Notes: generated from the letters alone by a model not told the origin. A stretch of 64,000 nt of DNA from Blattamonas nauphoetae (GCA_033064195.1 JARBJD010000170.1:1-64000), one strand, 5' to 3'; shown: positions 1-10,804, counted from the first letter of the stretch. Program-made: numbers and translations.

Positions 1-140
1 GAGGGAGTGGGAGGGTGTGGGTGGTGAGGGAGAGGCAGAGGGAAGTGGGATGGTGTGTGTGGTGAGGGAGAGGCAGAGGGAAGTGGGATGGTGTGTGTGG
101 TGAAGGAGAGGCCGAGGGGAGTGGGAGGGTGTGTGTGGTA
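1..140. repeat. 38-bp G-rich minisatellite (copy 1)
   Basis: The unit begins GGTGAGGGAGAGGC and recurs at 23, 61 and 99, giving a period of 38 bp. The same unit appears degraded near 16001-16066 in the same orientation, and in a longer inverted array at 21960-22215. It lies on the 3' side of an FLNW-family gene and is part of a larger duplicated block. Confidence 0.85.
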
Positions 141-626
141 ACGGTACAGGGATCAAGAATGACCTTAAATTGTGACGAACAGGAGTGTCTCGGGATGACT
201 AAAGTGAATGGCTTGGAAGCATCTGCAGATGATCGATGGCGATGAGGAGAATGCACTCAAACGGAGTTCGGGTGAGATGGGTGTGACATCGATGCGTGAA
301 TGTTGATGGATTTGGTGGGCGTAATATCACACCAATCCGTCCTGGCCATCTCATGACCGACCATCCAGACAGAAATCAAAATCCACAATCCAACGAAGAA
401 AAAGATGATCAGGGTGTGTGTCGAGTGTGGTGGAGAGTGTTCGAGTCAGTTCCACATCAGCTCGACAATCCTTCGTCATTCGTCAATCACTCTTCAAATC
501 AAAACACAACAGAGCGAGAGAGTGGTGTTGAAATCGGTAGAAACGAGGAGGATGGGCAGGAGATGGTTGAGTGTGGAGAGCGAAGGCTGTTGTTCGGTTC
601 GAGTCTTCGCTGGTTCTTGGATGATT
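141..626 (-). repeat. Duplicated 3' flank of FLNW-family cassette (type B)
   Basis: This non-coding stretch is strongly similar to 16067-16569 along its length and, for its inner half, to 12690-12974. Shared landmarks are CACTCAAACGGAGTTCGGG, CAACGAAGAAAAAGA.GATCA and GGTTGAGTGTGGAGAGCGAA. In all three places it lies immediately downstream of a minus-strand family copy. I see no coding function in it. It may hold the 3' UTR and polyadenylation signals. Confidence 0.75.
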
Positions 627-1700
627 CTACCAACGTCGTTGAACGTTCATGCCCTGCTCGATGTTCCATCTGATTGATTTGGCAACAGTTGATCTTCCGT
701 AGGATGAACTGTTGTCGTTTTGGAGCCATTCCTCAATCACATCTTCGAAGCCCTCCATTCGAAGCTTTCGATGAACTATCTTCCATATCTCTCGTTCTTT
801 TCCGTCATTTTTGTTCCATTCCCACTGGGTATCGGCCATTCCGGACAGAAAAAAATGAATTGATTGTTCATTTTCGATGATTGTGAGACAACTCGAAATG
901 GTGAGAACGACTGGCATATGAAGAACAAAATCCATTGTAAGTTGATAATAAGAAGATATCTCGAGGATTTTGGTGAGGAGTGTCAGAAAATGCAGGGATT
1001 GCTCTCCTTCGACGATCGAAAAGCGGTTCACGCACAAATGGCTTATATACTTCTCCGAAGGTGCCACAACGCGTTTCAAGATCGTCTCATGAACAGTTTG
1101 TTGTTCATTACCATTTTCATTTCCGAGGCGTGCGAGACCATTCGGTGGTGTGAACCTGAGTGCTCTTTCGATGTTCGAAAGGATGTAATAGTGGATATGT
1201 TCGCAATCTGACAAGGAAAGAGACAATGGATGGAGAAATGCGATGAGTTGAGGGATCAGATCACCTCTGAATAGGGCAAAGTAGACTTCAGTTGAACATG
1301 TATAGTAGAGACCGTGGAGTATCTGCATTGCTGTTGTGGCAATGACCTGACTGTACGAAGAAAGGAGGAGAACAATGGATTGTACGAAGATAGTCGAAGA
1401 TTCATCAGAATTCGATGCAAATTTGTTGAGAAAAGCATTTGCTGATGTTGGGGACGCCGGACTCACATGTCGTAGAAATTTCACTGCCTTCTCTTCCAGA
1501 GAGTTGTCAAGAACAGGATGCAACTTCACAGTGGCAACAAGAGACCAATAGACAACTGCTTTCTCGTCTTCAGTTTCAAGTTTTTCTTCGTTCCAATTCA
1601 GGAATGGAGAACAGTCTAGAGAACATAACGCGCTGTTGGGAGAGATACCAGGGTAAGACCAATCTGAGGAAGAGGAATATTTCGAGTTTAAAGCAGCCAT
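627..1700 (-). CDS. FLNW-family helical protein, copy A1 (intact)
   Basis: This single-exon gene encodes 357 aa of unknown function. It aligns end to end with copies at 3909-4982 and 26050-27123. Shared landmarks, in order: an N-terminal FLNWNEEKLE motif near residue 33; a SLVATVKL..LD..LE.KAVKFL stretch near 55-75; a central LIPQLI..L.PLSLS segment near 147-165; HLCVNRFSIV near 222; MPVVLTI.SCLT near 262; and LRMEGFEDVIEE near 315. Alternating hydrophobic helices suggest an armadillo/HEAT-like solenoid (inference). There is no signal peptide or membrane segment, so it is probably cytosolic. The start is the first ATG downstream of an ACCCATAAC element. The stop is TAG. The sequence is diverged from its siblings but has no disablement. 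Confidence 0.8.
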   Translation of the reverse strand: MAALNSKYSSSSDWSYPGISPNSALCSLDCSPFLNWNEEKLETEDEKAVVYWSLVATVKLHPVLDNSLEEKAVKFLRHVSPASPTSANAFLNKFASNSDESSTIFVQSIVLLLSSYSQVIATTAMQILHGLYYTCSTEVYFALFRGDLIPQLIAFLHPLSLSLSDCEHIHYYILSNIERALRFTPPNGLARLGNENGNEQQTVHETILKRVVAPSEKYISHLCVNRFSIVEGEQSLHFLTLLTKILEISSYYQLTMDFVLHMPVVLTISSCLTIIENEQSIHFFLSGMADTQWEWNKNDGKEREIWKIVHRKLRMEGFEDVIEEWLQNDNSSSYGRSTVAKSIRWNIEQGMNVQRRW

Positions 1701-1730
1701 TTCGTCAGGGTTTTGGGATGAAGAATAACT

Positions 1731-1741
1731 TGTTATGGGTT
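1731..1741 (-). promoter_or_regulatory. Promoter-proximal ACCCATAAC motif, copy A1
   Basis: On the minus strand this reads AACCCATAAC, about 31 bases upstream of the A1 start codon. The same motif precedes most other family members at a similar distance, so it is probably a core promoter or transcription-start element (inference). Confidence 0.55.
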
Positions 1742-2014
1742 GACGTTGGAATCTGTGCGATTGGAGATTCTTATTCAGAGAGATGATTCAAACACAGTGA
1801 TAGAATGGCAGAGGACTCGTGTAATGAAGTGGAAAAAAGGCGACGAGAGACAGTGAATAGAAAGAGATGAAGGACGAAGAAGACCCTTCATCTATGTTCG
1901 CAAGGGCATTCTTCTGAAACATCAGAACAGCCCCAACAACAAACAGAAAGGGGGAATACAATATGAACGGAGTACAAAGCGAAATTAGAGAAAAAGTGTG
2001 TGTCGAATTGTGAG

Positions 2015-3310
2015 TCAGAACAAGACGACACAAAAAGAGAACAGAAGCATTGCATAAAGATGGCACACTGGTGAAAACGAACCAACACCCTGGATGTCGT
2101 AATGCACGTAATTCACAGCCGCAATCGTGGTTCGAAGCAGCCACTGTCCCGCCGGCCATAAATCCGACGATTTCACTTCCGCAACAATCTTTTCCATCCC
2201 ATGCTCTTCCACAATCGGCATTGTTCGCCACGACGGGTTCAATGGGATCGTATCTTTGAAATATGGCGAAATCGCGATCAGGTTGCTTCCACAACGGAAC
2301 AAGTTCGATCCGGTCACTGTCAGCGTCACAATCGTGTTATCACGCGACGATCCTCGTTTGACTGAGAATGTCATCGCATCAAAACTTGGTGCGGTTCGGA
2401 TCGGTTTCAACTCCCGATACACCCCTGGCTCGCCCACATCCGTGACAAAGTCCACGCCGCGGCCATAAATCTCAAGTGGGCCGGAGAGCTCTTCCCCGCC
2501 GTCGAAGTCCGCGTGTCCTTTGTGGATGATGACCTGCGCATCGTCTGTCTGGCTCAGCACAAACAGGTTCCGATTCGGAACATACGCTCGGATCCCATCT
2601 GTGGTCGGTTGAGGCCAACGATTCCCGCGGAACAGGAACGTGTCCAGCTCAAGAAGGACGGGCGGATCGTCATTTACAGGTTCGTCCCAAGGCAGCGTAT
2701 TCCGCAGCGAAAGACCGCCAAGGCAGATCCCATCAAAAGTGGTGTTTGTGAACTTGCATTTCGTGTTGGCCACGCGCACGGAAGCTACCTGGCCATCCCA
2801 AACACAGTTCAGAAGAACTCGCTTCGGAAGCTCTATTGTCGCCTGGCTCGCAAAATCCGCAATAATGCAATTCTCAAACTGGACATTTGTGTAATCCACA
2901 CACGCGATGATCGATGTCTGCCATTCGGCGTCCACCACATGGTACGACCAGATCTTCATCCACTGAAAGAGCACATTGATAATGCAGGTCGAATTCGTAT
3001 TAAAAGTGATGGTTCCACCTCATTCAAGCTCTCCGTCGTTGCTTTCTCCCAGAAAGTCCAGATTCATCGTTCCAGCAAACGGGCCAATGTGTATTTCCCC
3101 GTTCAGTTCTGCATAGTTCGACACATGCAACGTCACATCAGCGGCATATTCAACGGTTGATTTGGCGTCGGTGACCAGATCTTCGAACAAGTCAAGAGAG
3201 GAGCATGGACTTTTGCTTGAACATGAATTGCTTGGTGTGCCGATATTTTCTTGGTGCAAACAATAGTCAGACGCACAGAGAAAAGCAGGACCGATGATAA
3301 AGAGGAACAT
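2015..3310 (-). pseudogene. Secreted beta-helix-like protein with one in-frame stop
   Basis: The reading frame starts with a hydrophobic leader (MFLFIIGPAFLCAS) typical of a signal peptide. It continues through short beta-strand and turn repeats such as TNVQFENCII and NTKCKFTNTTFDG, as in right-handed parallel beta-helix surface proteins of oxymonads. A TGA at 3020-3022 interrupts the frame; about 330 residues follow in the same frame, ending in a short hydrophobic tail. No good splice donor lies just before the TGA, so this is either a nonsense-mutated gene, a sequence error or a read-through codon. An overlapping alternative frame (1788-2088) also encodes a hydrophobic stretch, so the C-terminus could instead be a spliced membrane anchor. 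The function is unknown; a cell-surface role is inferred. Confidence 0.5.
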
Positions 3311-3908
3311 ATGTAGACAGGAACAGAAAGTTCGGAGTTGTGAAATAAAACTGAATTATGGTTGGTTCACCAGCTCGCTGTCAAAAGGACGCGATCCAGC
3401 TGCACCATCTGGAATTCTGCCCACGACATGATTTGCCACATTTTCTCGATTTTTCAAACGATCAACATCTTAAACTGAGAGTTGGTGTTTGTTTTCCGCC
3501 TTCCCACTGGTCGTTGAGGTGAAATGTTCGCTCCCCACGAATTACAAGACATGAACGACTCACCCACAATGTTTGTGCCGTCAGACTCGCTATTCTCGCT
3601 TCTCAGCTTCTGTTTCGAAATGTCTTCCATTCCTCCTTGCACTGTCTCTGTTTCGATTCAATTCGTGTGCAGATCTGTTCGTGTTGGTGGCATGAGCAAT
3701 GACAATCGAGTTGTGTTCTGAGCGTGTCGGAATCTTTGGGGAAGAGGACCAGCCTTGGAAATGGTGTTCATGAGAAAGACGCGGATGCTGATGTCGATTG
3801 AGAACGGGAGAGAGAGGAGAGCTGAAAAGAAAATCGCAAAGAGACAATATCTGCTGGCCCAAAGGAAGCCAGAAACAGATTAAAAGGTTCGCTGGTTCTT
3901 GTCTGTTT
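3311..3908. other. Intergenic, no gene seen
   Basis: The short open frames here are inconsistent between strands and match nothing I recognise. The right end (about 3855-3905) contains the short 3' flank signature of the FLNW cassettes (GAAGCCAGAAACAG followed by GTTCGCTGG). Confidence 0.5.
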
Positions 3909-4982
3909 CTATGACTGTTTTGGGAGGTTCATGCCCTGCAGGTTGTTCCATTCAATCGATCTGCGAACAATTAATCTTCCTCTCACTTTGTTTCTGTTGT
4001 TTTGCAGCTTTTCCTCCATCACATCTTCGAAGCCCTCCATTCTCAACATTCGAAGGATTGTTTTCCCCATCAGTTGCACTTCTCCGCCTTCCCTGTTCCA
4101 GTCCCGCAGGACAGTGTTCAGGTCATTCAGAAAATTCCAGATTGAGAAATCACGTCCGAAGAATGTGAGACAGCTCGGAATCGTGAGAATGACAGGCATA
4201 TTGAGAACAAAATCCATCGTTTGTTGATGATACGGAGATATTTCGAGGATTTTGGTGAGGAGTGTCAGAAAACTCTCGGATTGGCTTCTATCGACGATCG
4301 AAAAGCGGTTCACGCACAAATGCCAAATATACTTCTCCGAAGGGGTGATGAATTGCTTCCAAACCGTCTCGTGAACAGCTTGTTGTTCATTGTCATCTTC
4401 AATTCCGAGTTGTATGAGATTATGCGGAGTTGCGTACCAGAAATACAAAGCGATGATTATCATGAGACATTTGTGGATATTGACTGTTTTAGCAAATGAA
4501 AGAGACAGGGGATTGAGAGTGACGATGAGTTGAGGGATCAGATTGGCTTGTACAAGGGAAAGTTGGACTTTTGAGTGGCCACAAACGATCAGAGATTTGA
4601 TCATCTGCATCGTTGCGGTGGTGATAACCTGACTGGCTGAAGAAAGGAGAGCCTCAATGGATTGTACGAAGTTGGTCGAATAATCATCAGAACTCGAAGC
4701 AAGCCTGCGGAGAAAAGCTGCTGCAGAGTATTGTGTTGGTGGATCCACAGATTCGAGAAACTTCACGGCCTTTGCTTCCAACAAGGCATCAAGTGCATGT
4801 TGGGACTTCAAAGTGGCAACGAGAGATCGAAAGACAACTGCCTTTTCTTGTTCAGATTCAAGTTTTTCTTCATCCCAATTCAGGAATTGTGAGCAATCCA
4901 TTGAAAATGGTAACTGAGGGGAGGGCAAATCAGAGTGTGCTTGACTTGAGGAGGGGTCTGTTTTCTTGTCAATCTCGGTCAT
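3909..4982 (-). CDS. FLNW-family helical protein, copy A2 (intact)
   Basis: The product is 357 aa, the same length as A1 and A9, with all family landmarks: FLNWDEEKLESEQEKAVVF, LEAKAVKFLESVDP, ANLIPQLIVTLNPLSLSF, HLCVNRFSIVD, MPVILTIPSCLTFF and LRMEGFEDVMEEKLQN. It begins MTEIDKKTD, nearly identical to the start of A9, which supports this start codon. No signal peptide, membrane helix or catalytic motif is visible. It is probably a soluble alpha-helical repeat protein of unknown role. The upstream DNA (5011-5100) carries the family motif and the CCAAAAGGAAGAAC block shared with A3 and, in reverse, with A9. Confidence 0.82.
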   Translation of the reverse strand: MTEIDKKTDPSSSQAHSDLPSPQLPFSMDCSQFLNWDEEKLESEQEKAVVFRSLVATLKSQHALDALLEAKAVKFLESVDPPTQYSAAAFLRRLASSSDDYSTNFVQSIEALLSSASQVITTATMQMIKSLIVCGHSKVQLSLVQANLIPQLIVTLNPLSLSFAKTVNIHKCLMIIIALYFWYATPHNLIQLGIEDDNEQQAVHETVWKQFITPSEKYIWHLCVNRFSIVDRSQSESFLTLLTKILEISPYHQQTMDFVLNMPVILTIPSCLTFFGRDFSIWNFLNDLNTVLRDWNREGGEVQLMGKTILRMLRMEGFEDVMEEKLQNNRNKVRGRLIVRRSIEWNNLQGMNLPKQS

Positions 4983-5010
4983 TTCTTTTGATTCTGGGAC
5001 AAAACGTTCA

Positions 5011-5019
5011 GTATGGGTC
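5011..5019 (-). promoter_or_regulatory. Promoter-proximal ACCCATAC motif, copy A2
   Basis: The minus strand reads TGACCCATACTG, about 29 bases upstream of the A2 ATG. It is a slight variant of the family motif ACCCATAACGA. Confidence 0.5.
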
Positions 5020-5139
5020 AGAAGAATGAATCAGTGAAACAAAGATAATGAGATGAAATTTATGCCCAAAAGGAAGAACAAAAATCAACCAACAAAGACT
5101 GAGACACCATTATATTGTGTGATCAACCAGCACTCAAAT

Positions 5140-5331
5140 TCATCTTCTCCTCGATACCTTCTCTTCCGACTCGGTCTTCAATTTATCTTCGTTCCATCGA
5201 AGACCCGCCATCTCCTCCTTCCACTCGCCCTGTATCATTCTCGTCTCTTCCTCTCTCTTGAGAGCCATGTCCTCCATTTCATCAGCCTCGGACACAACCA
5301 TCTCCAAATCTCCAAACTCCCCTCTCTTCAC
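5140..5331 (-). pseudogene. Ancient N-terminal remnant of an FLNW-family gene
   Basis: A short charged frame contains LRWNEDKLKTESEEKV, which matches the family signature FLNWNEEKLETEDEKAV. The rest of the family protein is not found next to it. I read it as an old, truncated paralog. It was identified only by this motif, so the call is tentative. Confidence 0.35.
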
Positions 5332-5727
5332 TCTTCACTCTCAACCCCTCCCCCAATCCCATCCTCTCCTCCAACCCTCCACATGACTGAGCCGGCCTCT
5401 CCTTCACCGACAACACCACTCCCTTCAAGACTCACTCGTCAACACCTCCCTTCTCTTCACTCTCGACAGTCCACCCATCGTCTGCTCCCAATGTTTGTTC
5501 TTGGTCTGCTGTTCATTCGACAGGGACTGCAGTGTCGCCAGCTGTCCTTGGAGTGACCAGACAGTCCCGACGCATGATGTGAGTGAAGGCGATGATGTCA
5601 CGTGTGTCTGGTCAGAAACGCTGCCACTTCGGATACGATGTGCCAAGTCGCCAGGTCGGCTGTGTCGGTGTTCTGTCTTTCTGCCCTGCTGCACGTCGTG
5701 TGTTCGCTTGTACTCCTTCCACTCAAG

Positions 5728-5885
5728 GCAGTCAACAGCAATCTCGTCATTCCCTCGAGTGCTGTGGGGGCTGACTTTGGCGAAGAGTGAGGGGACACCC
5801 AGCCACAAGTTGCGGTGTCATCGACGAGAGCGACGAAAAGCGACGCCAAGCTTCGTCTGCTGCAGTGAAGAAAGGTGGAGAGATG
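5728..5885 (+). repeat. Dispersed repeat R1 (copy at 5.7 kb)
   Basis: This stretch matches the reverse complement of about 22228-22380. Shared landmarks are AGCAATCTCGTC, TTCCCTCGAGTGC, AAGAGTGAGGGGACA and the pair GAGAGCGACGAAA...AGCTTCGTCTGC. It does not look coding now. At 22 kb the repeat directly adjoins the minisatellite, so it is probably another part of the cassette flank. Confidence 0.6.
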
Positions 5886-6011
5886 TGGAGGAGGACAGTC
5901 GCGCACTTTCCCCTTTTCGCATTTCTCTTCGAATCTCCACCAATTATCACCATCCATCGACGCATTGCCTTCCACAAACGAGCAGTGCATCGAATCAGTG
6001 AAGTCGGGTGC

Positions 6012-7045
6012 TCAAGAAGACGTGACGTCGCCGATGTGACAGCTGAAGCGATCAGAAGCGCATGTCGACCACGCTGGAACCTGACTGGCCACTGTCGTCA
6101 TCCATCCAAACTGTCCAACGGTCAGTCCAACCAAGTTCCTCAACACCATCCACTTTGACACAACTCCTCCTCCCCAATCTCCTTTGCGATCGGTCACCAG
6201 CCTTCCTTCGACAGTGTCCTCCAACTCTTCCATTCTCATCTGGTGAACAAGGATCATCACCGACTCGCTTTGTTCTTGATTCTTCATCTCCAATTCGGGA
6301 AAATCGTGAAGGCTTCATGTGAGAGAAGACGAATCGACATGTCCGATTCTGCAGCTGAGTCATGGCTCGAGAAAGCGAGAAAGATGAGCAGCGCACAAAC
6401 ACAAAGGAGAGTGGGATGTCGAGGCGTCTGAGAGCACGTGCAGATGCGAGCAAGAGAGAGTTCAGGACGATGTTCGAGATGGATGTGGAAGTCTCGAGTG
6501 TCTTGAAATGAGAGAGGCAGTCGATTGAGAGCGATGACGAGGTGAGATTTCAAACCAGTTTCAGCCAGTTTCAGTTGAAGACGTTCGGGACAGTGTTGGG
6601 TGATGTGTTTCATGAACAGCGTTGTTGTGTTGTGACGATCAGGTTGGGCAGACGAGATGAGAACCCCAATCGACGGGATGGAGTCTGTCGAAGATCCATC
6701 AGCAAACGAGGCAACGTGACTGAGAAGAGAGTGAGCGGAACAGCGATTCCTCGGATCATCACTCCCAACGAAAAGGTGCATTGCAGATGGTAACAATTGG
6801 ATGGGAGTTTCGGCTAAGTCCGAGAATGGTTTCATCTCTTTTCGAGTGGGAGAAAGACGAGGGATGGATTGCCGTGGACGAGGAAGAATTTTGGTTATTC
6901 TGTCTTTCCGAAGAGTCGATGACGATGGTCGACGAGTGAGAGGTTCTGAAATGCAAGTCATGTTATCAAAGCAATCAATCAAGAGAGAGCTCCATTTGAG
7001 AGAACAATCACAAAACACGAACTCCCACCAATTATCACCATCCAT
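6012..7045 (-). pseudogene. Ancient diverged FLNW-family paralog (degraded)
   Basis: Two frames on the minus strand carry weak but ordered similarity to the family. The 6284-7045 frame has SDDPRNRCSAHSLLSHVAS, then DSIPSIGVLISSA and ETGLKSHLVIALNRLPLSF, matching VDP.N.ESA.AFL, F.QSIVVLISSA and ADLIPQLI.TLNPLSLSF. The 6012-6293 frame has HQMRMEELEDTVEGRLVTD, matching HRMLRMEGFEDVIEEKLQND. The middle is missing or unrecognisable, and at least one frame change separates the parts. This is probably an old dead copy, much more diverged than A1-A9. Confidence 0.45.
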
Positions 7046-7470
7046 CCATCAATCGATGCAGTGCCTGCCAGAACCGAGTAGTTCGAACCTCAACGCACTC
7101 GATGTTGTGTACAGCCAAGCTGGGCAATCACGAGGGAGGGGAGGACAGTTGCGGGGTGTGCGGTCAAACAACGTCGAACAATGTCGGGGAGGGGTTGGAT
7201 CGGAAACAGGACGAGGTGTGAAAGGTGGGTCGCGAGAAGATGGTTGGGAACAATCTGCGAAGTGATGAAGGATCGGCCATAAATCAAGATTGAAGAGAGG
7301 AGAGGACGTGAGGAAGATGGAGGTCGATAAATAGCACACATAAACAGTGTGTGTTGTCCAAATGAGGTCAGAACAGAGCGAAATGTTCGCTGGATCAGGT
7401 CTGATTCTACCAAAATTTTGGAAGGTTAATGCCCAGCAGATTGTTCAAATCGATCGAGTAGCCAACAATA

Positions 7471-9759
7471 CAGGGTGTCCCATTAATCTTGGAAAATTGA
7501 ATTCTTGGAACAGGGTTGTCGGGCCCTCTGAGTTGACTTAAGTCGTGGAAAAATGACTTAGTAGTAAGAAGTAAGGAAAAACGACTTACTACTAAGTTAT
7601 TACATATGTAAGATCATTTTTGAGCAAAATATTGTGTTTTTTTCGATGAAATGAGACGAACGTGAAGAAAACCGACACTTCTCATGTTGGATTGTGCTCC
7701 TGGGCGATGGGGAAGAGGAAGCAGATAAAGCAAAGAGCAGGGTTGAAGTGAAACTGAAGAAAGGGAAGAAGGGAAAGAAATAATCTGTCGAACATAAAAC
7801 ATACAGAAAACAGGAAATAACGGGCGAGAAGAACGAAATTATGCAATCTCTGTCGATGAAAACTCCGCATCTCCCGACCAGAATGACGATACTCGAAGAA
7901 AAACCACTTGTCAGTCGTGGTCTGGTCTGTTTCGAAGTGATTCTGGAAGTGATGTCGTACAAGGTGATCATCGATCGAAATCTTTGAATAATAGTTGCTG
8001 AACTCACTACTGTGACAAAAGCAAGTCGGTGGAACAGTCTTCGAGTCTAACCAGGAAGAATGGGAGAGTTTCATGTTTGTGTCTAGAGATTGCATTTTTG
8101 TCAAGTCTGTACTCCCGCTCTGTCAGAAACAGCAAATTGAATGTAGAGGATTCTGTGATTGAACGTACAATGAAAGATTCTTTTCATTCAATCAAGATCT
8201 GACCCACACAGACTTTTTCTCTATTCCACAAATAACCTCTCTTGGACCTTAAAGATGTTTACTCATAAGATATTTAATTCTTATCGGAGAGCAATACTTT
8301 TGTGCACGATTTGAGATTCTGTCGACGAACGGTTATTGCATACCCTTTGATCAAGACCACAAAAAGTGGTAAAAAAGTGAAATTACTTACTTTCGAAGAA
8401 AAACGACTTAGTCTTAAGTCACGAGAAAAAAGCGAAAAGTAAGTCAAATTCCTTACTACTAAGTCATTCCGACAACCCTGTCTTGGAATCAACTTCATGT
8501 TTTAACGTTCTTCATTTTTCTCACATAATCCTCTGAGCAACTGTCACTGTGAAAATGAACATGAAGAGAATTGGTTCAATGTGAAGTGAGAACAGAGCAA
8601 TCCAAAAACAGGAAATTTTCCCCAACAATCATTGTGAATGATACGGGCAGCTTTGTTAAACCACAAAACTTTCGGACAGTGAGAAGCAAGATACTGAAGA
8701 TTTATGGCATGTAGAATGTTTGGCAAATGGAGAGCTGGTCCACAAGAGCGAACAGGAAACCATCCAAATCATGAAAAGTGGAGACAAACAACAACGTCAA
8801 GGCTGTCCAATGAAGAGAAAACAGTCTGAATGAATGCATTTTTGAAATAAAAAGGAAGATGACGATACCTGTCAATTCTGGAAGTGACGTCCAAAACGAA
8901 GGTGTGAGAGATCCAAAAATCGACGTCATCTCACGTTTAAGTTGATGTCAAGTGAACAGTTCGCGATCTGAAAGATGAGATCTTGTTGTGGCTGAATATA
9001 TTGCAATCAATGCAGGGCTTGGAGATCGGGAGTTCGATTGATGTGGATTGGCCCTGATCGGACATCTGGTGAAGATAAAGAGAATATACAAGAGAAAAAA
9101 TGAGTGAGAGATACAGATTATTTTGAGATTTGGACGGATGACGTCATCGATTCACATCGCCAGCGAGTAGAATCGTGTTTTTGGGGGTTTTGGCACATGA
9201 CACTCATTGTCACGTTCCGCTGCTTCCAATGAATGCGTCCCACTGTTCGATTCGTTCTTGACACGTACAATAGGTCACACGAGAGACGACTGTCAAAAAG
9301 TGGAATTATGATGATCGCAAAGAAGTGGTGGCAGACTGTATCACATCTGGGCTTCAATATATCTCAGAAACAGAGAGAATGACAGGCGAAGATGAATGTA
9401 TCATGAATGGAAGATTTGGATGGCGAAGGATTTGAGATAAACGGACTTTGGATTGACCAATCAGAGATGAAGATGAACAACTGGAAAGATTCAGAAAAGA
9501 TATACAATACCGAGTGCATCACAAAGAAAAGGCATACCAGTCACAAAGAATCTCACAAGAAATCAGCTTCACAATGTTAGAAATGGCTGGTGTCGTGATC
9601 GGGACTGTGTTGGCAAGGGTTTGGTAATGGAACTCATGGTTCCTTTATTCATCCAAAAGGTGACAAGTGAGCTGATGACATCATGCCACAATATGATTTG
9701 TTCCAAAACAGCGTCGTTCTTCCGCAATTCGGAATAACCAAGACTTATGGGACACCCGG
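7471..9759. mobile_element. Mariner-type DNA transposon with nested hAT
   Basis: The left end begins CAGGGTGTCCCATTAATCTT. The right end, read inward, is CCGGGTGTCCCATAAGTCTT. TA dinucleotides flank both ends (7469-7470 and 9760-9761). CAGGGTG ends with TA target duplication are classic for Tc1/mariner. The span is 2289 bp; removing the nested hAT and its duplicated 8 bp leaves about 1313 bp, the normal size of a mariner. I could not recognise an intact transposase, so the element is probably dead. It lies in the last 22 codons of family copy A3. Confidence 0.8.
7513..8480. mobile_element. Non-autonomous hAT element nested in the mariner
   Basis: The terminal inverted repeats are CAGGGTTGTCGG and CCGACAACCCTG. 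They are flanked by a perfect 8-bp target duplication TCTTGGAA at 7505-7512 and 8481-8488. The ends also carry subterminal ACTTAGTAGTAAG-type repeats. The length is 968 bp. A minus-strand frame (7682-8104) has a C.C...H...H cluster that could be the relic of a BED-type finger, but no hAT catalytic domain is present. The perfect duplication suggests a fairly recent insertion, later than the mariner. Confidence 0.85.
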
Positions 9760-10793
9760 TACGATCTCCGATCTTGACGTTTCTGTCGTTTTGTAGCATT
9801 GCCTCCAGCTCATCTTCGATGCCCTCCATTCTCAACATTCGATGCACTGTCTTCCACATCGGGCGAACTTCTTTCCTATGTTTGATCCATTGCCCCTGGA
9901 GAAGGATCATGACCAGCAGAAAAAAACTGATTGTGTGATCATTTTCGAAGAAAGCGACACAACTGGGGATTGTGAGAACGACTGGCATATGAAGAATGAA
10001 TTCTATTGTTGGCTGATAAAATGAAGATATTTGGAGGATGTGGGGAAGGAGTTGAAGACATTCACAACGATGGTCTTCATTGGTGAGCGAATAGCGGTTC
10101 ACGCACAAATGGCAAAGATACTGCTCCGATGGAACGAGAACTTGCTGCAAAACCATCTCGTAAACAGCTTGCCGTTCATCGCGATCTTCAATTCCGAGTT
10201 GTGGAAGATCTATCGGTCTTGCGAGATACACCGAATTGTAGATGTTTGCAATGAGGCTGATGTGTATGTCAACTGCGTCAGCAAATGAAAGAGACAGTGG
10301 ATTGAGAGATGTGATGAGTTGATGGATTAGATCAGCGCGAAGGAGGGCAAGGAGGATATTCTCCGAATAGAACACAATCAGTCTTGCGAGCATCTTCATT
10401 GCTGCAGTTTTGATTGCAAGTTTGGGTGAAGAAAGCAGAACCACCATGGATCGAGTGAATTTGGTCGAAGAAGCATCGGTGGTTCGCCCAAAAGTCTTGA
10501 TGAAACCTTCGGCTGATTCTTGATTCTGTGGATCTATAGATTCCAGAAATTTTACCGCTTTAGCTTCCAGAGAGACATCAAGTGCAGGTTGTAAGTTCAC
10601 TGTGGCAACGAGAGACCGATAGACAACGAACCTTTTCCGTCCAGCTGGATGTTGGTTTTCGTGCCAATTCAGGAATGCAGAACATTCTGGCAAAGATGAC
10701 AAGATGTGGGAAGATATATCAGGGCAGGAAGAAGTAGTGGAGGAGCTTTTTATGTCTAAAGCAGTCATTCTTTCACTTTCAGAGTTTGGTCTC

Positions 10794-10804
10794 TCGTTAT
10801 GGGT
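10794..10804 (-). promoter_or_regulatory. Promoter-proximal ACCCATAACGA motif, copy A3
   Basis: The minus strand reads ACCCATAACGA, about 26 bases upstream of the A3 ATG. Ten bases further upstream the sequence is broken by a pogo-like transposon (10815). Confidence 0.55.

Larger units (their letters stand above)
7407..10768 (-). pseudogene. FLNW-family copy A3, split by a mariner insertion
   Basis: Codons from the ATG at 10766-10768 run through all family landmarks to LQNDRNVKIGDR near 9762. The frame then enters a transposon at a TA dinucleotide. The missing C-terminal piece lies on the far side at 7407-7468: ...SIDLNNLLGINLPKFW and a TAG, matching the family ending SIEWNNLLGMNLP. The gene is thus a family member split by 2.3 kb of transposon DNA. 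An uninterrupted frame to 9569 would give a 399 aa chimeric protein whose last 60 residues come from the transposon. The ACCCATAAC motif is kept, and a pogo-like element sits just beyond it. Confidence 0.8.

Noticed and set aside
864-1211. Conserved plus-strand frames opposite family genes (also 4221-4499, 10031-10288, 13696-13995, 16691-17095)
   Set aside because: They recur at the same place in each copy and look conserved, but they are exact antisense shadows of the conserved central part of the family protein. No independent start context or promoter is visible.
6284-7045. 253 aa frame as an intact gene
   Set aside because: It shows only scattered motifs of the FLNW family, and the C-terminal motif lies in a different frame, so it is described as an old degraded paralog.
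9569-10768. Complete 399 aa version of family copy A3
   Set aside because: Its last 60 or so residues are read from the inserted mariner end. The true family C-terminus lies on the other side of the transposon at 7407-7468.
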